Shown here: positions 1 through 9,010 of the stretch, piece by piece
How the letters are laid out: the number at the start of each line of letters is the position of its first letter
Position numbering within the stretch: position 1 is the first letter of the stretch
Assembly: GCF_006715635.1 (NCBI RefSeq)
Contig: NZ_VFNP01000001.1
Span: 3,924,042-3,988,041 of the forward strand
DNA from: Streptomyces sp. SLBN-118
Lineage (GTDB): Bacteria; Actinomycetota; Actinomycetes; Streptomycetales; Streptomycetaceae
Direction of reading: 5' to 3'
DNA length: 64,000 nucleotides
Notes under the pieces: model-generated
The model's input: only the letters and a program-made list of their open reading frames with translations
Database searches by the model: none
Told to the model about the DNA's origin: nothing
Translations under genes and position numbers: made by a program

Positions 1-1560
1 GCCGAGCGCCTCGTCTCGCACGACGCCGTGCTGCGGATGCTCGCCGAGCTGAGGGTGGCCGTCTACCGCAGGCTGGAGCGCATCGCGCCCGCCGGCCTGC
101 GGCAGACCAGGCGCGGGGATCTGCTCACCCGGCTCGTCGCCGATGTGGACGCGCTGCAGGACTACTGGCTGCGGTGGCTGCTGCCGGCGGGCGTGGCCGT
201 CGTTGTGGGTGCGGGATCGGTCGGATTCACCGCATGGCTGCTGCCGGAGGCCGGGGCCGTTCTTGCTGTCGGCCTGCTTGTCGCAGGTCTTGCCGTACCG
301 TTGATCAGCGGGACCTTCGCCCGGCGGGCCGAACGGCAACTGGCGCCCGCCCGTGGGGCATTGGCCACCCGGGTCGTCGATCTCCTGGGTGGGACCGCCG
401 AGTTGACCGTCGCCGGAGCTCTGAAGGGCCGGATCGAGAAGACACGGGAGGCCGACCTTCGGCTGACACGCATCGCCTCGCGCGGCGCGGCGGCCACGGC
501 GCTGGGTGGCGGGCTCTGTGCCCTGGCCTGCGGGCTGACCGTGGTGTGCGCGGCGTTCGCCGGAGTACAGGCGGTGCGGGACGGACGCCTCGACGGGGTG
601 TTCCTGGCTGTCGTGGTGCTCACTCCGCTCGCCGCCTTCGAGGCAGTCACCCCACTGCCGCAGGCTGTGCAGTACCGGCAGCTGGTCAAGCGCAGTGCCC
701 AGCGCATCCACGAGGTCCTGGACACGCCTCTTCCCGTACACGAGCCGGAGCACGCTGCCACGCCGCCCGCGAGGGCGTTCCCGCTCGAAGTACGGGGACT
801 GAGCGCCCGGTACGCAGGGCAGGAGCGGGACGCGCTCGACGGCTTCGAGTTCACCCTGAGCGCGGGCAGGCGCATCGCCGTGGTCGGCACTTCGGGTTCG
901 GGCAAGACCACGCTCGCGCAGGTGCTGCTCCGCTTCCTGGACGCCAGGGAGGGGACGTACACGATCGGCGGAGTGGAAGCGGCCGCCCTCGACGGGGACA
1001 CGGTCCGGCGGTTTGTCGGACTGTGCGCGCAGGACGCCCACCTCTTCGACAGTTCCGTACGGGAGAACCTGAGGCTCGCGCGGACGCAGGCGACGGAGGA
1101 CGAACTCCGGCAGGCACTGGGCAGGGCACGGCTGCTGGAGTGGGTCGACGCGCTTCCCGACGGCCTCGACACTCTCGTCGGCGAGCACGGCGCGCAGCTC
1201 TCCGGCGGCCAGCGGCAGAGGCTGGCGCTGGCGCGTGCGCTCCTGGCCGACTTCCCGGTGCTCGTTCTCGATGAGCCCGCCGAGCATCTCGACCTGGCGA
1301 CGGCCGACGCGCTGACGGCGGATCTGCTGACGGCGACCGAGGGCCGGACGACGCTGCTGATCACACACAGGCTGCAGGGACTCGATGCCGTGGACGAGAT
1401 CATCGTCCTGGAGGCGGGACGTACCGTGCAGAGAGGCTCGTACAAGGAGCTCGCCGTGGCCGACGGCCCCCTCCGCCTGATGCTGGAGCGTGAACGGGCC
1501 GCCGACCTGCTCGCCGCCCGGATCGACGAGGCCGAGCAACCGGCTTTCTTGGTGAAATAG
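1..1560 (+). CDS. cydC: CydC-type half of a thiol-reductant ABC exporter (5' end outside window)
   Basis: The reading frame is already open at base 1, so the N-terminus is missing. The visible 519 residues hold the end of a membrane domain with several hydrophobic helices (about residues 55-210), then a complete ABC ATPase: Walker A GTSGSGKT near residue 296, signature LSGGQ near 400, Walker B ending in LDEP near 420, and a switch histidine in LLITHRL. CydDC exports cysteine and glutathione to the periplasmic side and is needed to assemble cytochrome bd oxidase. In Streptomyces cydD and cydC are usually fused and follow cydAB, so this is probably the C-terminal half of a fused protein of about 1170 residues; the upstream part cannot be seen. 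The family call is strong, the fusion is inferred. Confidence 0.85.
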   Translation, partial: AERLVSHDAVLRMLAELRVAVYRRLERIAPAGLRQTRRGDLLTRLVADVDALQDYWLRWLLPAGVAVVVGAGSVGFTAWLLPEAGAVLAVGLLVAGLAVPLISGTFARRAERQLAPARGALATRVVDLLGGTAELTVAGALKGRIEKTREADLRLTRIASRGAAATALGGGLCALACGLTVVCAAFAGVQAVRDGRLDGVFLAVVVLTPLAAFEAVTPLPQAVQYRQLVKRSAQRIHEVLDTPLPVHEPEHAATPPARAFPLEVRGLSARYAGQERDALDGFEFTLSAGRRIAVVGTSGSGKTTLAQVLLRFLDAREGTYTIGGVEAAALDGDTVRRFVGLCAQDAHLFDSSVRENLRLARTQATEDELRQALGRARLLEWVDALPDGLDTLVGEHGAQLSGGQRQRLALARALLADFPVLVLDEPAEHLDLATADALTADLLTATEGRTTLLITHRLQGLDAVDEIIVLEAGRTVQRGSYKELAVADGPLRLMLERERAADLLAARIDEAEQPAFLVK

Positions 1561-1639
1561 GACTAATTGCTGGGCCAGTCGGGTGTACGACACCTCACGG
1601 GTACCCGCAATTGTCCCGGTGCCGGGTGACGATCCGGGC

Positions 1640-2686
1640 ATGTGCCTGAGACACCGCGACCGGCTACTGCTCGTCCCAGTGCTGCTGTGCGCGCTCATGG
1701 GTACGGCGGTGGCCCCGGCCACGGCGTCCGACGGGCCGAGCAGCACCAGTGCCGAGGTGGCGCGGTTGTACGAGGACGCTGCCAAGGCCACCGAGACGTA
1801 CGAACAGGGCAGGCGCGCGGCCGACGCACAGCGCACCGCCGCGGGCCTGCTGGAGGAGCGGCTGAACCGGCAGCGGCTCGAATTCGCCGCGATCCACGAC
1901 GCGGTGGGCGCTGTGGCCCGTGCTCAGTACCGCACCGGCGGCCCGCTCGCGCTCACCGCCGGGATGCTGCTCGCCAAGAACCCCGACGAGCTGATGCGCG
2001 GACGGCGGCTGGCATGGCAGGCGGAGAGGGCTGTGAACGAGCTGATCGGCCGGGCCCGGGCGGCCGAGCGGCGGCTCGCCGTCGCCGAGGGGCGGGCCAG
2101 GTCGGCCTGGCGTGAACTCGACGTACGCAAGGAGCGGCTCGCCGCGATCAAGCAGGGCATCGAGACAAAGCTGGAGGCCGCCCAGTGGCAGCTTCAGGCG
2201 GAGGCGGAAGAGAGCGTCGCGGCGGGAAAGTGCGCGGGTGCCGTACATCTCGACAAGACCGGGAGCCCGCCGCCTCCGGGCACCGCGTGGGTGACGCCGG
2301 TGGAGCACTACGCGCTGTCGGCCGGGTTCGACAGCACCGGTGAACACTGGGCAAAGCGGCACACCGGACAGGATTTCGCGGTGAGCATCGGAACCCCGGT
2401 GCGCTCGGTCGGGGCGGGGCGCGTGATCTCGGTCTCCTGTGGCGGCAGCTTCGGGATCCAGATCGTGGTGGAGCACCCGGGCGGTTATTACACGCAGTAC
2501 GGGCATCTGGCTGCGGTCACCGTCGACCAGGGCCAGCAGGTGCGGACCGGGCAGTGGATCGGGCAGGCGGGCACGACGGGGAATTCGACGGGGCCGCACC
2601 TGCATTTCGAGGTGCGGCTCACGCCGTATCTGGGGTCCGGGGTGGATCCGGCCGTCTGGCTGCGCGAGCACGGGGTCCCGCTCTAG
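1640..2686 (+). CDS. Secreted coiled-coil M23/LytM-family peptidase
   Basis: A 348-residue exported protein. The ATG at 1640 was chosen because it puts a signal peptide (basic start, hydrophobic LLLVPVLLCALMG, cleavage after ATA) at the N-terminus; an in-frame GTG at 1583 is the alternative. Residues 35-190 are rich in E, R, A and Q with heptad character, a predicted coiled coil. The C-terminal 120 residues are a LytM domain with Zn ligands in RHTGQDF (H and D) and in GPHLHFE. Such proteins cut peptidoglycan cross-links, or act as EnvC/NlpD-like amidase activators when the site is degenerate; here the ligands are present, so hydrolase activity is plausible. It lies 80 bp after the transporter gene in the same direction and converges on the HAD gene at 2711. 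Confidence 0.85.
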   Translation: MCLRHRDRLLLVPVLLCALMGTAVAPATASDGPSSTSAEVARLYEDAAKATETYEQGRRAADAQRTAAGLLEERLNRQRLEFAAIHDAVGAVARAQYRTGGPLALTAGMLLAKNPDELMRGRRLAWQAERAVNELIGRARAAERRLAVAEGRARSAWRELDVRKERLAAIKQGIETKLEAAQWQLQAEAEESVAAGKCAGAVHLDKTGSPPPPGTAWVTPVEHYALSAGFDSTGEHWAKRHTGQDFAVSIGTPVRSVGAGRVISVSCGGSFGIQIVVEHPGGYYTQYGHLAAVTVDQGQQVRTGQWIGQAGTTGNSTGPHLHFEVRLTPYLGSGVDPAVWLREHGVPL

Positions 2687-2710
2687 CCGTGGCTGAAGGG
2701 TGTCGTTGCC

Positions 2711-3571
2711 TTAGTTGTGCTCCAGGCGGCGGGCGAGTATCTGCTCGATCACGACCGCCACGCCGTCCTCGTTGTTGGCGACGGTCCGCCCGGATGCCGC
2801 GGCGACCACGTCCGGATGGGCGTTGCCCATCGCGTACGAGGTTCCCGCCCAGGTCAGCATCTCCACGTCATTGGGCATGTCACCGAAGGCGACAACCTCG
2901 TCGGCGGAGATCCCGCGCTCGGCGCAGCAGAGCGCCAGCGTGCTGGCCTTGCTCACACCCGGGCCGCTGATCTCCAGCAGCGCGCTCTGGCTGGAGCGGG
3001 TGAAAGAGGCGAGCTCACCGGCTGCCGTACGGGCCAGGGTGAGGAAACCGTCGGGCGTGAGCTCGGGGTGATGGGCGAGGAGCTTGATCACCGGGGCTCC
3101 GGAGCCGGGCTCCTCCTCGCGGAGCAGCTTCTCGGCGACCGCCACGGTCGCGCCGGGGTCGGCGTGGAACGGCGGATAGTACGGCTCGTAGTGGATGCCG
3201 GTGGTCGTCTCGACGGCGAACGACGTGCCGGCGGCGGCATCGCGCAGCGTGCGTACGACATCGAGGGCCGTATCCCGCTCCAGGGGACGGACCTCGATCA
3301 CCTTCCCGCCGGCGTGAAGATCTACGACGGCCGCGCCGTTCGCACAGATTGCCAGACCGTGGCCGTGGACGTGGTCGCTGACGACGTCCATCCAGCGGGC
3401 CGGGCGGCCCGTGACGAAGAAGACCTCGATCCCGGCCTCCTCGGCGTCGGCAAGTGCGGCGATGGTGCGGTCCGAGACCGACTTGTCGTCGCGCAGCAGG
3501 GTGCCGTCGAGATCGGTGGCGATCAGCCGGGGAGAAACGGGCAGGGCGCGGGGATCGGTAGCTGAGGTCAC
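2711..3571 (-). CDS. Cof-type HAD-superfamily hydrolase
   Basis: A 286-residue cytoplasmic phosphatase of the Cof/HAD-IIB group. All four HAD motifs are visible: ATDLDGTLL near residue 18 (nucleophile and acid/base Asp), FVTGR (motif II Thr), the Lys in GVSKASTL, and AFGDMPND. Family members dephosphorylate sugar phosphates, phosphorylated cofactors or FMN; the substrate cannot be read here. The GTG at 3571 was chosen over a much longer upstream reading because a GGGAGAA ribosome site lies just before it and the DLDGT motif then sits at the expected distance from the N-terminus. A second, paralogous Cof-type gene lies at 15074-15886. Confidence 0.85.
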   Translation of the reverse strand: MTSATDPRALPVSPRLIATDLDGTLLRDDKSVSDRTIAALADAEEAGIEVFFVTGRPARWMDVVSDHVHGHGLAICANGAAVVDLHAGGKVIEVRPLERDTALDVVRTLRDAAAGTSFAVETTTGIHYEPYYPPFHADPGATVAVAEKLLREEEPGSGAPVIKLLAHHPELTPDGFLTLARTAAGELASFTRSSQSALLEISGPGVSKASTLALCCAERGISADEVVAFGDMPNDVEMLTWAGTSYAMGNAHPDVVAAASGRTVANNEDGVAVVIEQILARRLEHN

Positions 3572-3664
3572 AGATCCATTCTCCCGTACGCCGGCGCACG
3601 GGCGTGCGGGCGGTCGCACATTTGAGTGGGCGTGGGCGCCTGCGGGGCCACGTAACCTCGAAGC

Positions 3665-4564
3665 ATGCGTTTGAGTACCGTGATCCTTCCTGTCCGTCCC
3701 TGGCACGACGGTGGCCACGACGAGTGGACCCGGGCCGAGCAGCTCGGCTTCCACACCGCGTACACCTACGACCACCTTTCGTGGCGTACCTTCCGCGACG
3801 GCCCGTGGTACGGCGCGGTCCCGACGCTGACCGCGGCCGCCTCCGCGACCGAGCGGATGCGCCTGGGCACCCTGGTCACCTCGCCGAACTTCCGGCATCC
3901 GGTGACCCTCGCCAAGGAGCTGATCTCGCTCGACGACATCTCCGGCGGCCGGATCACGCTGGGCATCGGCGCGGGCGGCATGGGCTTCGACGCCACGGTG
4001 CTGGGCCAGGAGGCCTGGACGCCTCGCGAACGTGCCGACCGCTTCGGTGAGTTCGTCCCGCTCCTCGACCGCCTGCTGACCGAGGACTCCGTGACATACG
4101 AGGGGACCTTCTACTCGGCGGTGGAGGCCCGCAACATCCCCGGTTGTGTACAGCGGCCTCGGCTTCCCTTCGCGGTCGCCGCCACCGGGCCGCGCGGGCT
4201 GAGGCTCGCGGCCAGGCACGGGCAGGCATGGGTGACCACCGGCGACCCGAAGCTCTTCGAGACGGGTACGCCCGAGCAGTCCGTCGAGGCGATGCGGGGT
4301 CAGATCGAGAAGCTCTCCAAGGCGTGCGCCGACATCGGCCGGGACGTGGCCGAGCTGGACAAGATCCTGCTCACCGGCTTCACGCCGGAACCGGGCAAGG
4401 TGCTGGAGTCGCTCGATGCCTTTGTGGACTTCGCGGGCAAGCACTTCGAGCTCGGCTTCACGGAGATCGTGATCCACGCACCGATCCCGGACTCGGACTT
4501 CGCAGCCGACCAGGCCGTCTTCGAGCAGATCGCGACGGAGGGCCTCGCCCAGCTGCGTCGCTGA
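3665..4564 (+). CDS. LLM-class flavin-dependent oxidoreductase
   Basis: A 299-residue luciferase-like monooxygenase fold protein. Typical sequence features are RMRLGTLVTSPNFRHPVTLAKEL after the first third, GRITLGIGAG, and ATGPRGLRLAARHGQAWVTTGDP in the F420/flavin phosphate-binding region. Many actinobacterial members use F420 rather than FMN; the cofactor cannot be decided from sequence alone. It is divergent from the HAD gene, with 93 bp between the starts, and ends 15 bp from the convergent kptA. No operon partner is visible, so the substrate is unknown. Confidence 0.85.
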   Translation: MRLSTVILPVRPWHDGGHDEWTRAEQLGFHTAYTYDHLSWRTFRDGPWYGAVPTLTAAASATERMRLGTLVTSPNFRHPVTLAKELISLDDISGGRITLGIGAGGMGFDATVLGQEAWTPRERADRFGEFVPLLDRLLTEDSVTYEGTFYSAVEARNIPGCVQRPRLPFAVAATGPRGLRLAARHGQAWVTTGDPKLFETGTPEQSVEAMRGQIEKLSKACADIGRDVAELDKILLTGFTPEPGKVLESLDAFVDFAGKHFELGFTEIVIHAPIPDSDFAADQAVFEQIATEGLAQLRR

Positions 4565-4578
4565 GTGCGCCCCACGCC

Positions 4579-5154
4579 CTAAGCGCCGGGGAAGCGCAGA
4601 AACTCCGGCGGTACGGCGTCGGCCAGCCAGACGCCGTTGGCGCTGACGCGGAAGAGGTGGCCCGCCCGGTGCATCGCTCCGGCGTCCACAGAGAGAACGA
4701 CGGGGCGGCCGCGGCGGGCGCCCACGCGGGTCGCGGTCTCGCGGTCGGGCGAGAGATGGACGTGGTGGCGCTTCATGGGACGCAGGCCCTCGGCGCGGAT
4801 CGCGTCCAGGCTGCGGGCGACGGTGCCGTGGTAGAGATACGCGGGCGGCTCGGCTGTGGGGAGGTCCAGGTCGACCTCGACGGTGTGGCCCTGGTTGGCA
4901 CGGATGCGCGTGCCGTCGATGGTGAAGCGCTTCTTGTCGTTGACGGCGACGACATGATCGAGCTCGGCGCGGGTGAACCGGAAGCCGTGCGCCGCTGCGG
5001 CGCGCATCAGCTCGTCTACCGCCACCCAGCCGTTCTCGTCGAGGGTGATGCCGATCCGCTCCGGCTGGTGCCGCAGATGTTTCGAGAGGTACTTGGACAC
5101 CTTGACGGTGCGTCTCTCATTTGTCCTGTCTTTCTCGTCGGGTCTTTGGTTCAT
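4579..5154 (-). CDS. kptA: RNA 2'-phosphotransferase Tpt1/KptA
   Basis: A 191-residue protein with the complete Tpt1/KptA layout: an N-terminal winged-helix part (VSKYLSKHLRHQPE, DENGWVAVDELM) and a C-terminal ADP-ribosyltransferase-like part (YLYHGTVARSLDAIRAEGL, RHHVHLSPDRETA). In eukaryotes Tpt1 removes the 2'-phosphate left at tRNA splice junctions using NAD+. Bacteria lack that splicing pathway, and bacterial homologues can also ADP-ribosylate phosphate ends of nucleic acids in vitro. The start at 5154 gives a normal family length; the frame stays open to 5268 but the extra residues look unrelated. The gene stands alone. Confidence 0.88.
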   Translation of the reverse strand: MNQRPDEKDRTNERRTVKVSKYLSKHLRHQPERIGITLDENGWVAVDELMRAAAAHGFRFTRAELDHVVAVNDKKRFTIDGTRIRANQGHTVEVDLDLPTAEPPAYLYHGTVARSLDAIRAEGLRPMKRHHVHLSPDRETATRVGARRGRPVVLSVDAGAMHRAGHLFRVSANGVWLADAVPPEFLRFPGA

Positions 5155-5234
5155 CCCGCCAGCGTGCCTCTCTATCGCCTCCCCGTGCCACCGAAAAAAA
5201 TCGCTCCATAGGTTTGATCCACAGCCAACTGTAG

Positions 5235-5268
5235 TTATCCACAAGGGAATTGGCGTTTCTGTGGACAA
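5235..5268. promoter_or_regulatory. Inverted pair of DnaA boxes upstream of kptA
   Basis: TTATCCACA at 5235-5243 (+) and TGTGGACAA at 5260-5268 (the reverse of TTGTCCACA) are exact actinobacterial DnaA boxes facing each other. They sit in the 126-bp gap between the kptA start and the 3' end of the MerR gene. They could bind DnaA as a minor titration or regulatory site; function is inferred from sequence only. Confidence 0.55.
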
Positions 5269-5280
5269 CGGCGGTCTGAT

Positions 5281-6234
5281 TTAGGTGGTTTGGTCAATTT
5301 GCTGGTAAACATGCGCTTTTGAGGCAAGGGCATCCAATGTCCTGGCCTGTACCTCCCGTTCGGCCGCCGCCGCGATGAACTCTGCCGCGTGCTCCTGCCC
5401 AACCAGGCCCTGCACCGCTCGTATTGTCTCCGGCGGCAAGGTCACCGAACGGGGTTCACTGTCCGTCGGCGGCGGCCCCTCGGAAACCAGATGGTGCTGG
5501 AGGTGGCGAGTGGCGAACGTCCGCATGGCTCGCGCCAGTTCGGCGTCGACCGTCTGCTGTGCCAGCGGCCGCAGCCGACGCACCATCGCGGCCGCCTCTG
5601 CCGCATCCGCATCGGTCGGCGGACGGTGACCCAGATAGCGGGCGAAGACATGCTCGGTGGTGAACTCCAGGAAGCGGGAGGCGATGTGCTCGACCTGTCC
5701 GCGAAGTTCCCGCAGATGACCAGAGATTGCCGACAGCGGTACGCCTGCCGCGTGCAACTCGGCGGCCACCGCCAGCTCTTGGGGGCTCGGCACGAGAAAT
5801 TCGTCGTCCCGTCCCGGGATGCGCTCCAGCACTCCGAGCTCGACCGCCTCCGCGACGGCCTCCTCGTCCGACTGCCCGCCGAACTTCTCGTCCAACTCCG
5901 TACGGCTGATTCTGGCCGCCTCCTCGTCCGTCCAAGGGCCCTGCACCTCCGCGACCAGACCCAGTACGCCTCCCAGCCCCCGCCCTGCGTCCCAGGCCTC
6001 GAGTAGTTCCTTGATCGAGGCCAGGGTGTAGCCGCGGTCGAGCAGGTCGGCGATCTGCCGCAGCCGGGCGAGGTGCGACGAGCCGTAGACGTTGGCCCGG
6101 CCGCGGCGCTCCGGCTTGGGCAGCAGTCCCCGGTCCTGGTAGGCGCGGATCGTACGGACGGTGGCGCCGCTGTGGCGCGCCAGATCCTCGATCCGGTACT
6201 CGGCCACTGACTGGGCCCCTGACTGCTCGGACAA
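5281..6234 (-). CDS. MerR-family transcriptional regulator
   Basis: A 317-residue regulator. The first 75 residues are a MerR winged helix-turn-helix (YRIEDLARHSGATVRTIRAYQDRGLLP, then the wing RRGRANVY and the second helix pair). The remaining 240 residues are much longer than in metal-sensing MerR proteins and carry no cysteine cluster, so a small-molecule or protein signal is more likely. The TTG at 6234 was chosen because GAGGGGG lies about 5 bases before it; GTG at 6207 is the alternative. It lies 72 bp downstream of the three-gene hydrolase operon in the same direction and may be read through from it. Confidence 0.8.
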   Translation of the reverse strand: MSEQSGAQSVAEYRIEDLARHSGATVRTIRAYQDRGLLPKPERRGRANVYGSSHLARLRQIADLLDRGYTLASIKELLEAWDAGRGLGGVLGLVAEVQGPWTDEEAARISRTELDEKFGGQSDEEAVAEAVELGVLERIPGRDDEFLVPSPQELAVAAELHAAGVPLSAISGHLRELRGQVEHIASRFLEFTTEHVFARYLGHRPPTDADAAEAAAMVRRLRPLAQQTVDAELARAMRTFATRHLQHHLVSEGPPPTDSEPRSVTLPPETIRAVQGLVGQEHAAEFIAAAAEREVQARTLDALASKAHVYQQIDQTT

Positions 6235-6305
6235 GCCCGCCCCCTCGAGGACAGATGGATGACACGTTGATGCGGGACCTCTTGCGAGGCCGGTGAGAGG
6301 CGTCT

Positions 6306-7223
6306 CTATGACATGGCGGCCCGCCCCACCGCCCCCGCCGCGGCGCGGGCCGCGGGCGAGGTCGCGAGATAGTCGACGGCCTTGCGCAGCGAGCCCTCCT
6401 GCGAGGGATGGTACGACCGCCGGAGGTAGCGGGGTACGGCCGCGCCCAACTCCCGCCAGGTGGGCAGCAGTCCCTTGCCCACCGCGCGGTTGTGCTCGCG
6501 CAGGGAGTGGCGCATCCGCCCGGCGAGCTGGGGATCGTGCCGGATCAGATAGGCCGTACCCCACGCCCACAGCCAGAGCAGCACGGGTGCGGTGACGACC
6601 ATGCCCTCGATACGGCGTGCATAGCGCACGAGGCCCTCGCCTCCGCAGTGCTGGTACATGTCGAAGGCGACGGCCCGGTGTTCGACCTCCTCCGCGCCGT
6701 GCCAGCGCAGCAGATCCAGCATGATCGTGTCGGCGTCCGCCCGGTCCAGTCCCTCGGCGTGCAGCACCCAGTCGCCGAGGACCGCCGTGAACTGCTCGAT
6801 CGCGGCGATGATCGCCAGCCGGAAGCGAAGCCACTCCCGGGCCGGTACCGGCGCCCCGAACGGTGGCTTCTCGCCGAGGAGCTTCTCGAAGAGGAACTCG
6901 ACGTACTTGGTGAAACCCTCGGTGTCGAGCCGCTGGGCGGCCAGGTGGTCCAGTACATACGCGTGCTGGACACTGTGTGTGGCCTCCTGGCCCATGAAGC
7001 CCTTGACGTCCTTCTTCAGGACGGGATCACGGACCAGTGGCAGGGCCTCCTTGAAGACCTTGACGAACCACCGCTCCCCGGCAGGCAGAAGCAGATGCAG
7101 CACATTGATCACATGCGTGGCCGTGGGCTCGTCCGGTATCCAGTGCAGCGGGGTCCGGTGCCAGTCGAAGGAAACACGGCGCGGTGTGATGGGGTAGTGG
7201 CCGGCGGGCTCCTCGGCGCTCAC
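6306..7223 (-). CDS. PF10118-type metal-dependent hydrolase
   Basis: A 305-residue protein of the predicted metal-dependent hydrolase family PF10118, related in pattern to ferritin-like helical di-metal proteins. Conserved acidic/His segments are EATHSVQHAYVLDHL near residue 100 and WHGAEEVEHRAVAFDMY near residue 190. A hydrophobic stretch (VTAPVLLWLWAWGTAYLI) may contact the membrane. No substrate is established for the family. Its GTG start overlaps the stop of the upstream hydrolase-SDR gene by 4 bases (GTGA), so translation is coupled and the two probably act on the same lipid-like substrate. Confidence 0.75.
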   Translation of the reverse strand: MSAEEPAGHYPITPRRVSFDWHRTPLHWIPDEPTATHVINVLHLLLPAGERWFVKVFKEALPLVRDPVLKKDVKGFMGQEATHSVQHAYVLDHLAAQRLDTEGFTKYVEFLFEKLLGEKPPFGAPVPAREWLRFRLAIIAAIEQFTAVLGDWVLHAEGLDRADADTIMLDLLRWHGAEEVEHRAVAFDMYQHCGGEGLVRYARRIEGMVVTAPVLLWLWAWGTAYLIRHDPQLAGRMRHSLREHNRAVGKGLLPTWRELGAAVPRYLRRSYHPSQEGSLRKAVDYLATSPAARAAAGAVGRAAMS

Positions 7224-9010
7224 AGCGGCGGCTCCAATCGCGCGATCGCCCGCAGGGTCCTGGGCGTGAAACGGGACATGAAGTGGGTAGCGCGCGCCTC
7301 GGGCGTCACGGGCACCACCGCCTGGTTCTTCACGACGGCCCGCACAATCGCCTCGGCGACCTTCTCCGGCGGGTAGTTGCGCAGGTTGTACAGCCGGGCG
7401 GACTTCTTCTGGCGGCGCTTCTCCTCGGCCTCGTCGACTCCCGCGAACCGCGCCGTGGACGTGATGTTGGTGTTGACAAGGCCGGGGCAGATCGCCGAGA
7501 CCCCGATCCCTTGTCCTGCCAGCTCGGCGCGCAGGCATTCGCTGAGCATCAGTACCGCCGCCTTGGACGTGCTGTAGGCGGGCAGCGCCTTCGAGGGCTG
7601 ATAGGCCGCAGCCGATGCGGTGTTGACGATATGGCCGCCCTGTCCGCGTTCGGCCATCTGCCTGCCGAAAAGCCGGCAGCCGTGGATGACACCCCACAGA
7701 TTGACGTCGAGGACCTGCTTCCAGTCCGCGGGGCTGGTCCGGAGGAAGGGACCGGCCAGGCCGATCCCGGCATTGTTGACCAGGACGTCCACCACGCCGT
7801 ACTCGCCGGCGACCTTCACGGCCAGCTTCTCCATCGCCTGTTCGTCGCTCACGTCGACCGGCTCGCCCCAGGCCTCGGGTGCGCCGATCAGCCGTGACAT
7901 CTCCGCGGTCCTGGCCGCCCCCTCCGCGTCCCGGTCCACTGCGACGATCCGCGCCCCCGCCTCGGCGAAGGCGAAGGCCGTGGCCCGTCCGATGCCGCTG
8001 GCCGCGCCCGTCACCAGGACCAGCTGCCCCCCGAACCGTTCGGCATACGGTCCTCGGGCCACAGTCCCGGCCGCTCGTGCCACCCCGGCGCCGCTGCCCT
8101 CGCTTGCGGTGACGAACTCGCTGATCCAGGCCGACAGCTGGTCCGGCCGCGTGCGCGGCACCCAGTGCTTGGCCGGCAGTGATCGGCACGTCAACTGCGG
8201 TGCCCATTCGCCCAGTTCGTCGTAGAGCCGCTCGGACAGAAAGACGTCGCCGGTCGGCGTGATCAGCTGGACGGGCACATGGGCGTACGCGTCGGTGCGC
8301 GGGCGGCGCAGTCTGGCCCGGACATTGTCGCGGTAGAGCCAGGCGCCGTGTGCCGCGTCCTGCGGCAGCGAGGGGGTGGGATAGGCGGCCGACGGCACCT
8401 TCTCCACCCGCTGAAGGATCTTCGGCCACTGCCTGCCGAGCGGCCCGCGCCAGGCGAGCTCCGGCAGTACGGGCGTGAGCAGCATGCACACGTACCAGGA
8501 CTTGGCGCCCTGGCCGAGCAGCTGGCCGACCCGGCGCGGTGTGGGCCGGCTCATCCGCTTCTTGATCCAGTGCCCGAAGTGGTCAAGCGAGGGACCGGAC
8601 ATCGAGGTGAAGGAGGCTATGCGGCCCTCGGCGCGCTTGACCGTCACGAACTCCCACGACTGCACCGAACCCCAGTCGTGACCCACCAGATGCACCGGGT
8701 TGTCGGGGCTCACCGCGTCCACGACCGCCAGAAAGTCGTCCGTCAGCTTCTCCAGCGTGAAGCCGCCGCGCAGCGGGACCGGGGCGGTCGAACGACCGTG
8801 CCCCCTGACGTCGTAGAGCACCACATGGAAACGGTCCGCGAGCCGCCGCGCGACATCCGACCAGACCTCCTTGCTGTCCGGATAGCCGTGCACGAGCAGC
8901 ACGGTCGGGTGCGCCGCGTCGCCCAGCTCGGCGACGCACAGCTCGACACCGCCCGCACGGACCCAGCGCTCCCTCGCACCGTCGAGACCCACGCCGACTC
9001 CCTCGCTCAC
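7220..9010 (-). CDS. Alpha/beta-hydrolase-SDR fusion protein (EphD-like)
   Basis: A 596-residue two-enzyme fusion. Residues 1-300 are an epoxide-hydrolase-type alpha/beta hydrolase: HGYPDSKEVW (HGxP oxyanion region), nucleophile Asp in GHDWGS near residue 107, and a catalytic His in AKHWVPRT. Residues 325-596 are a classical short-chain dehydrogenase: TGAASGIG for NAD(P), NNAGIG, Ser in NTASAAA and AYSTSKA (YxxxK). The same order and length is found in Mycobacterium tuberculosis EphD, linked to lipid (mycolate) metabolism; Streptomyces has no mycolates, so the substrate must differ. The GTG start overlaps the stop of the M24 gene by 4 bases. Both active sites look intact. Confidence 0.88.
   Translation of the reverse strand: MSEGVGVGLDGARERWVRAGGVELCVAELGDAAHPTVLLVHGYPDSKEVWSDVARRLADRFHVVLYDVRGHGRSTAPVPLRGGFTLEKLTDDFLAVVDAVSPDNPVHLVGHDWGSVQSWEFVTVKRAEGRIASFTSMSGPSLDHFGHWIKKRMSRPTPRRVGQLLGQGAKSWYVCMLLTPVLPELAWRGPLGRQWPKILQRVEKVPSAAYPTPSLPQDAAHGAWLYRDNVRARLRRPRTDAYAHVPVQLITPTGDVFLSERLYDELGEWAPQLTCRSLPAKHWVPRTRPDQLSAWISEFVTASEGSGAGVARAAGTVARGPYAERFGGQLVLVTGAASGIGRATAFAFAEAGARIVAVDRDAEGAARTAEMSRLIGAPEAWGEPVDVSDEQAMEKLAVKVAGEYGVVDVLVNNAGIGLAGPFLRTSPADWKQVLDVNLWGVIHGCRLFGRQMAERGQGGHIVNTASAAAYQPSKALPAYSTSKAAVLMLSECLRAELAGQGIGVSAICPGLVNTNITSTARFAGVDEAEEKRRQKKSARLYNLRNYPPEKVAEAIVRAVVKNQAVVPVTPEARATHFMSRFTPRTLRAIARLEPPL

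Noticed and set aside
3572..4477. Longer N-terminal extension of the HAD gene at 2711
   Set aside because: It would run antisense through the LLM oxidoreductase gene; the GTG at 3571 with its ribosome site fits the family length.
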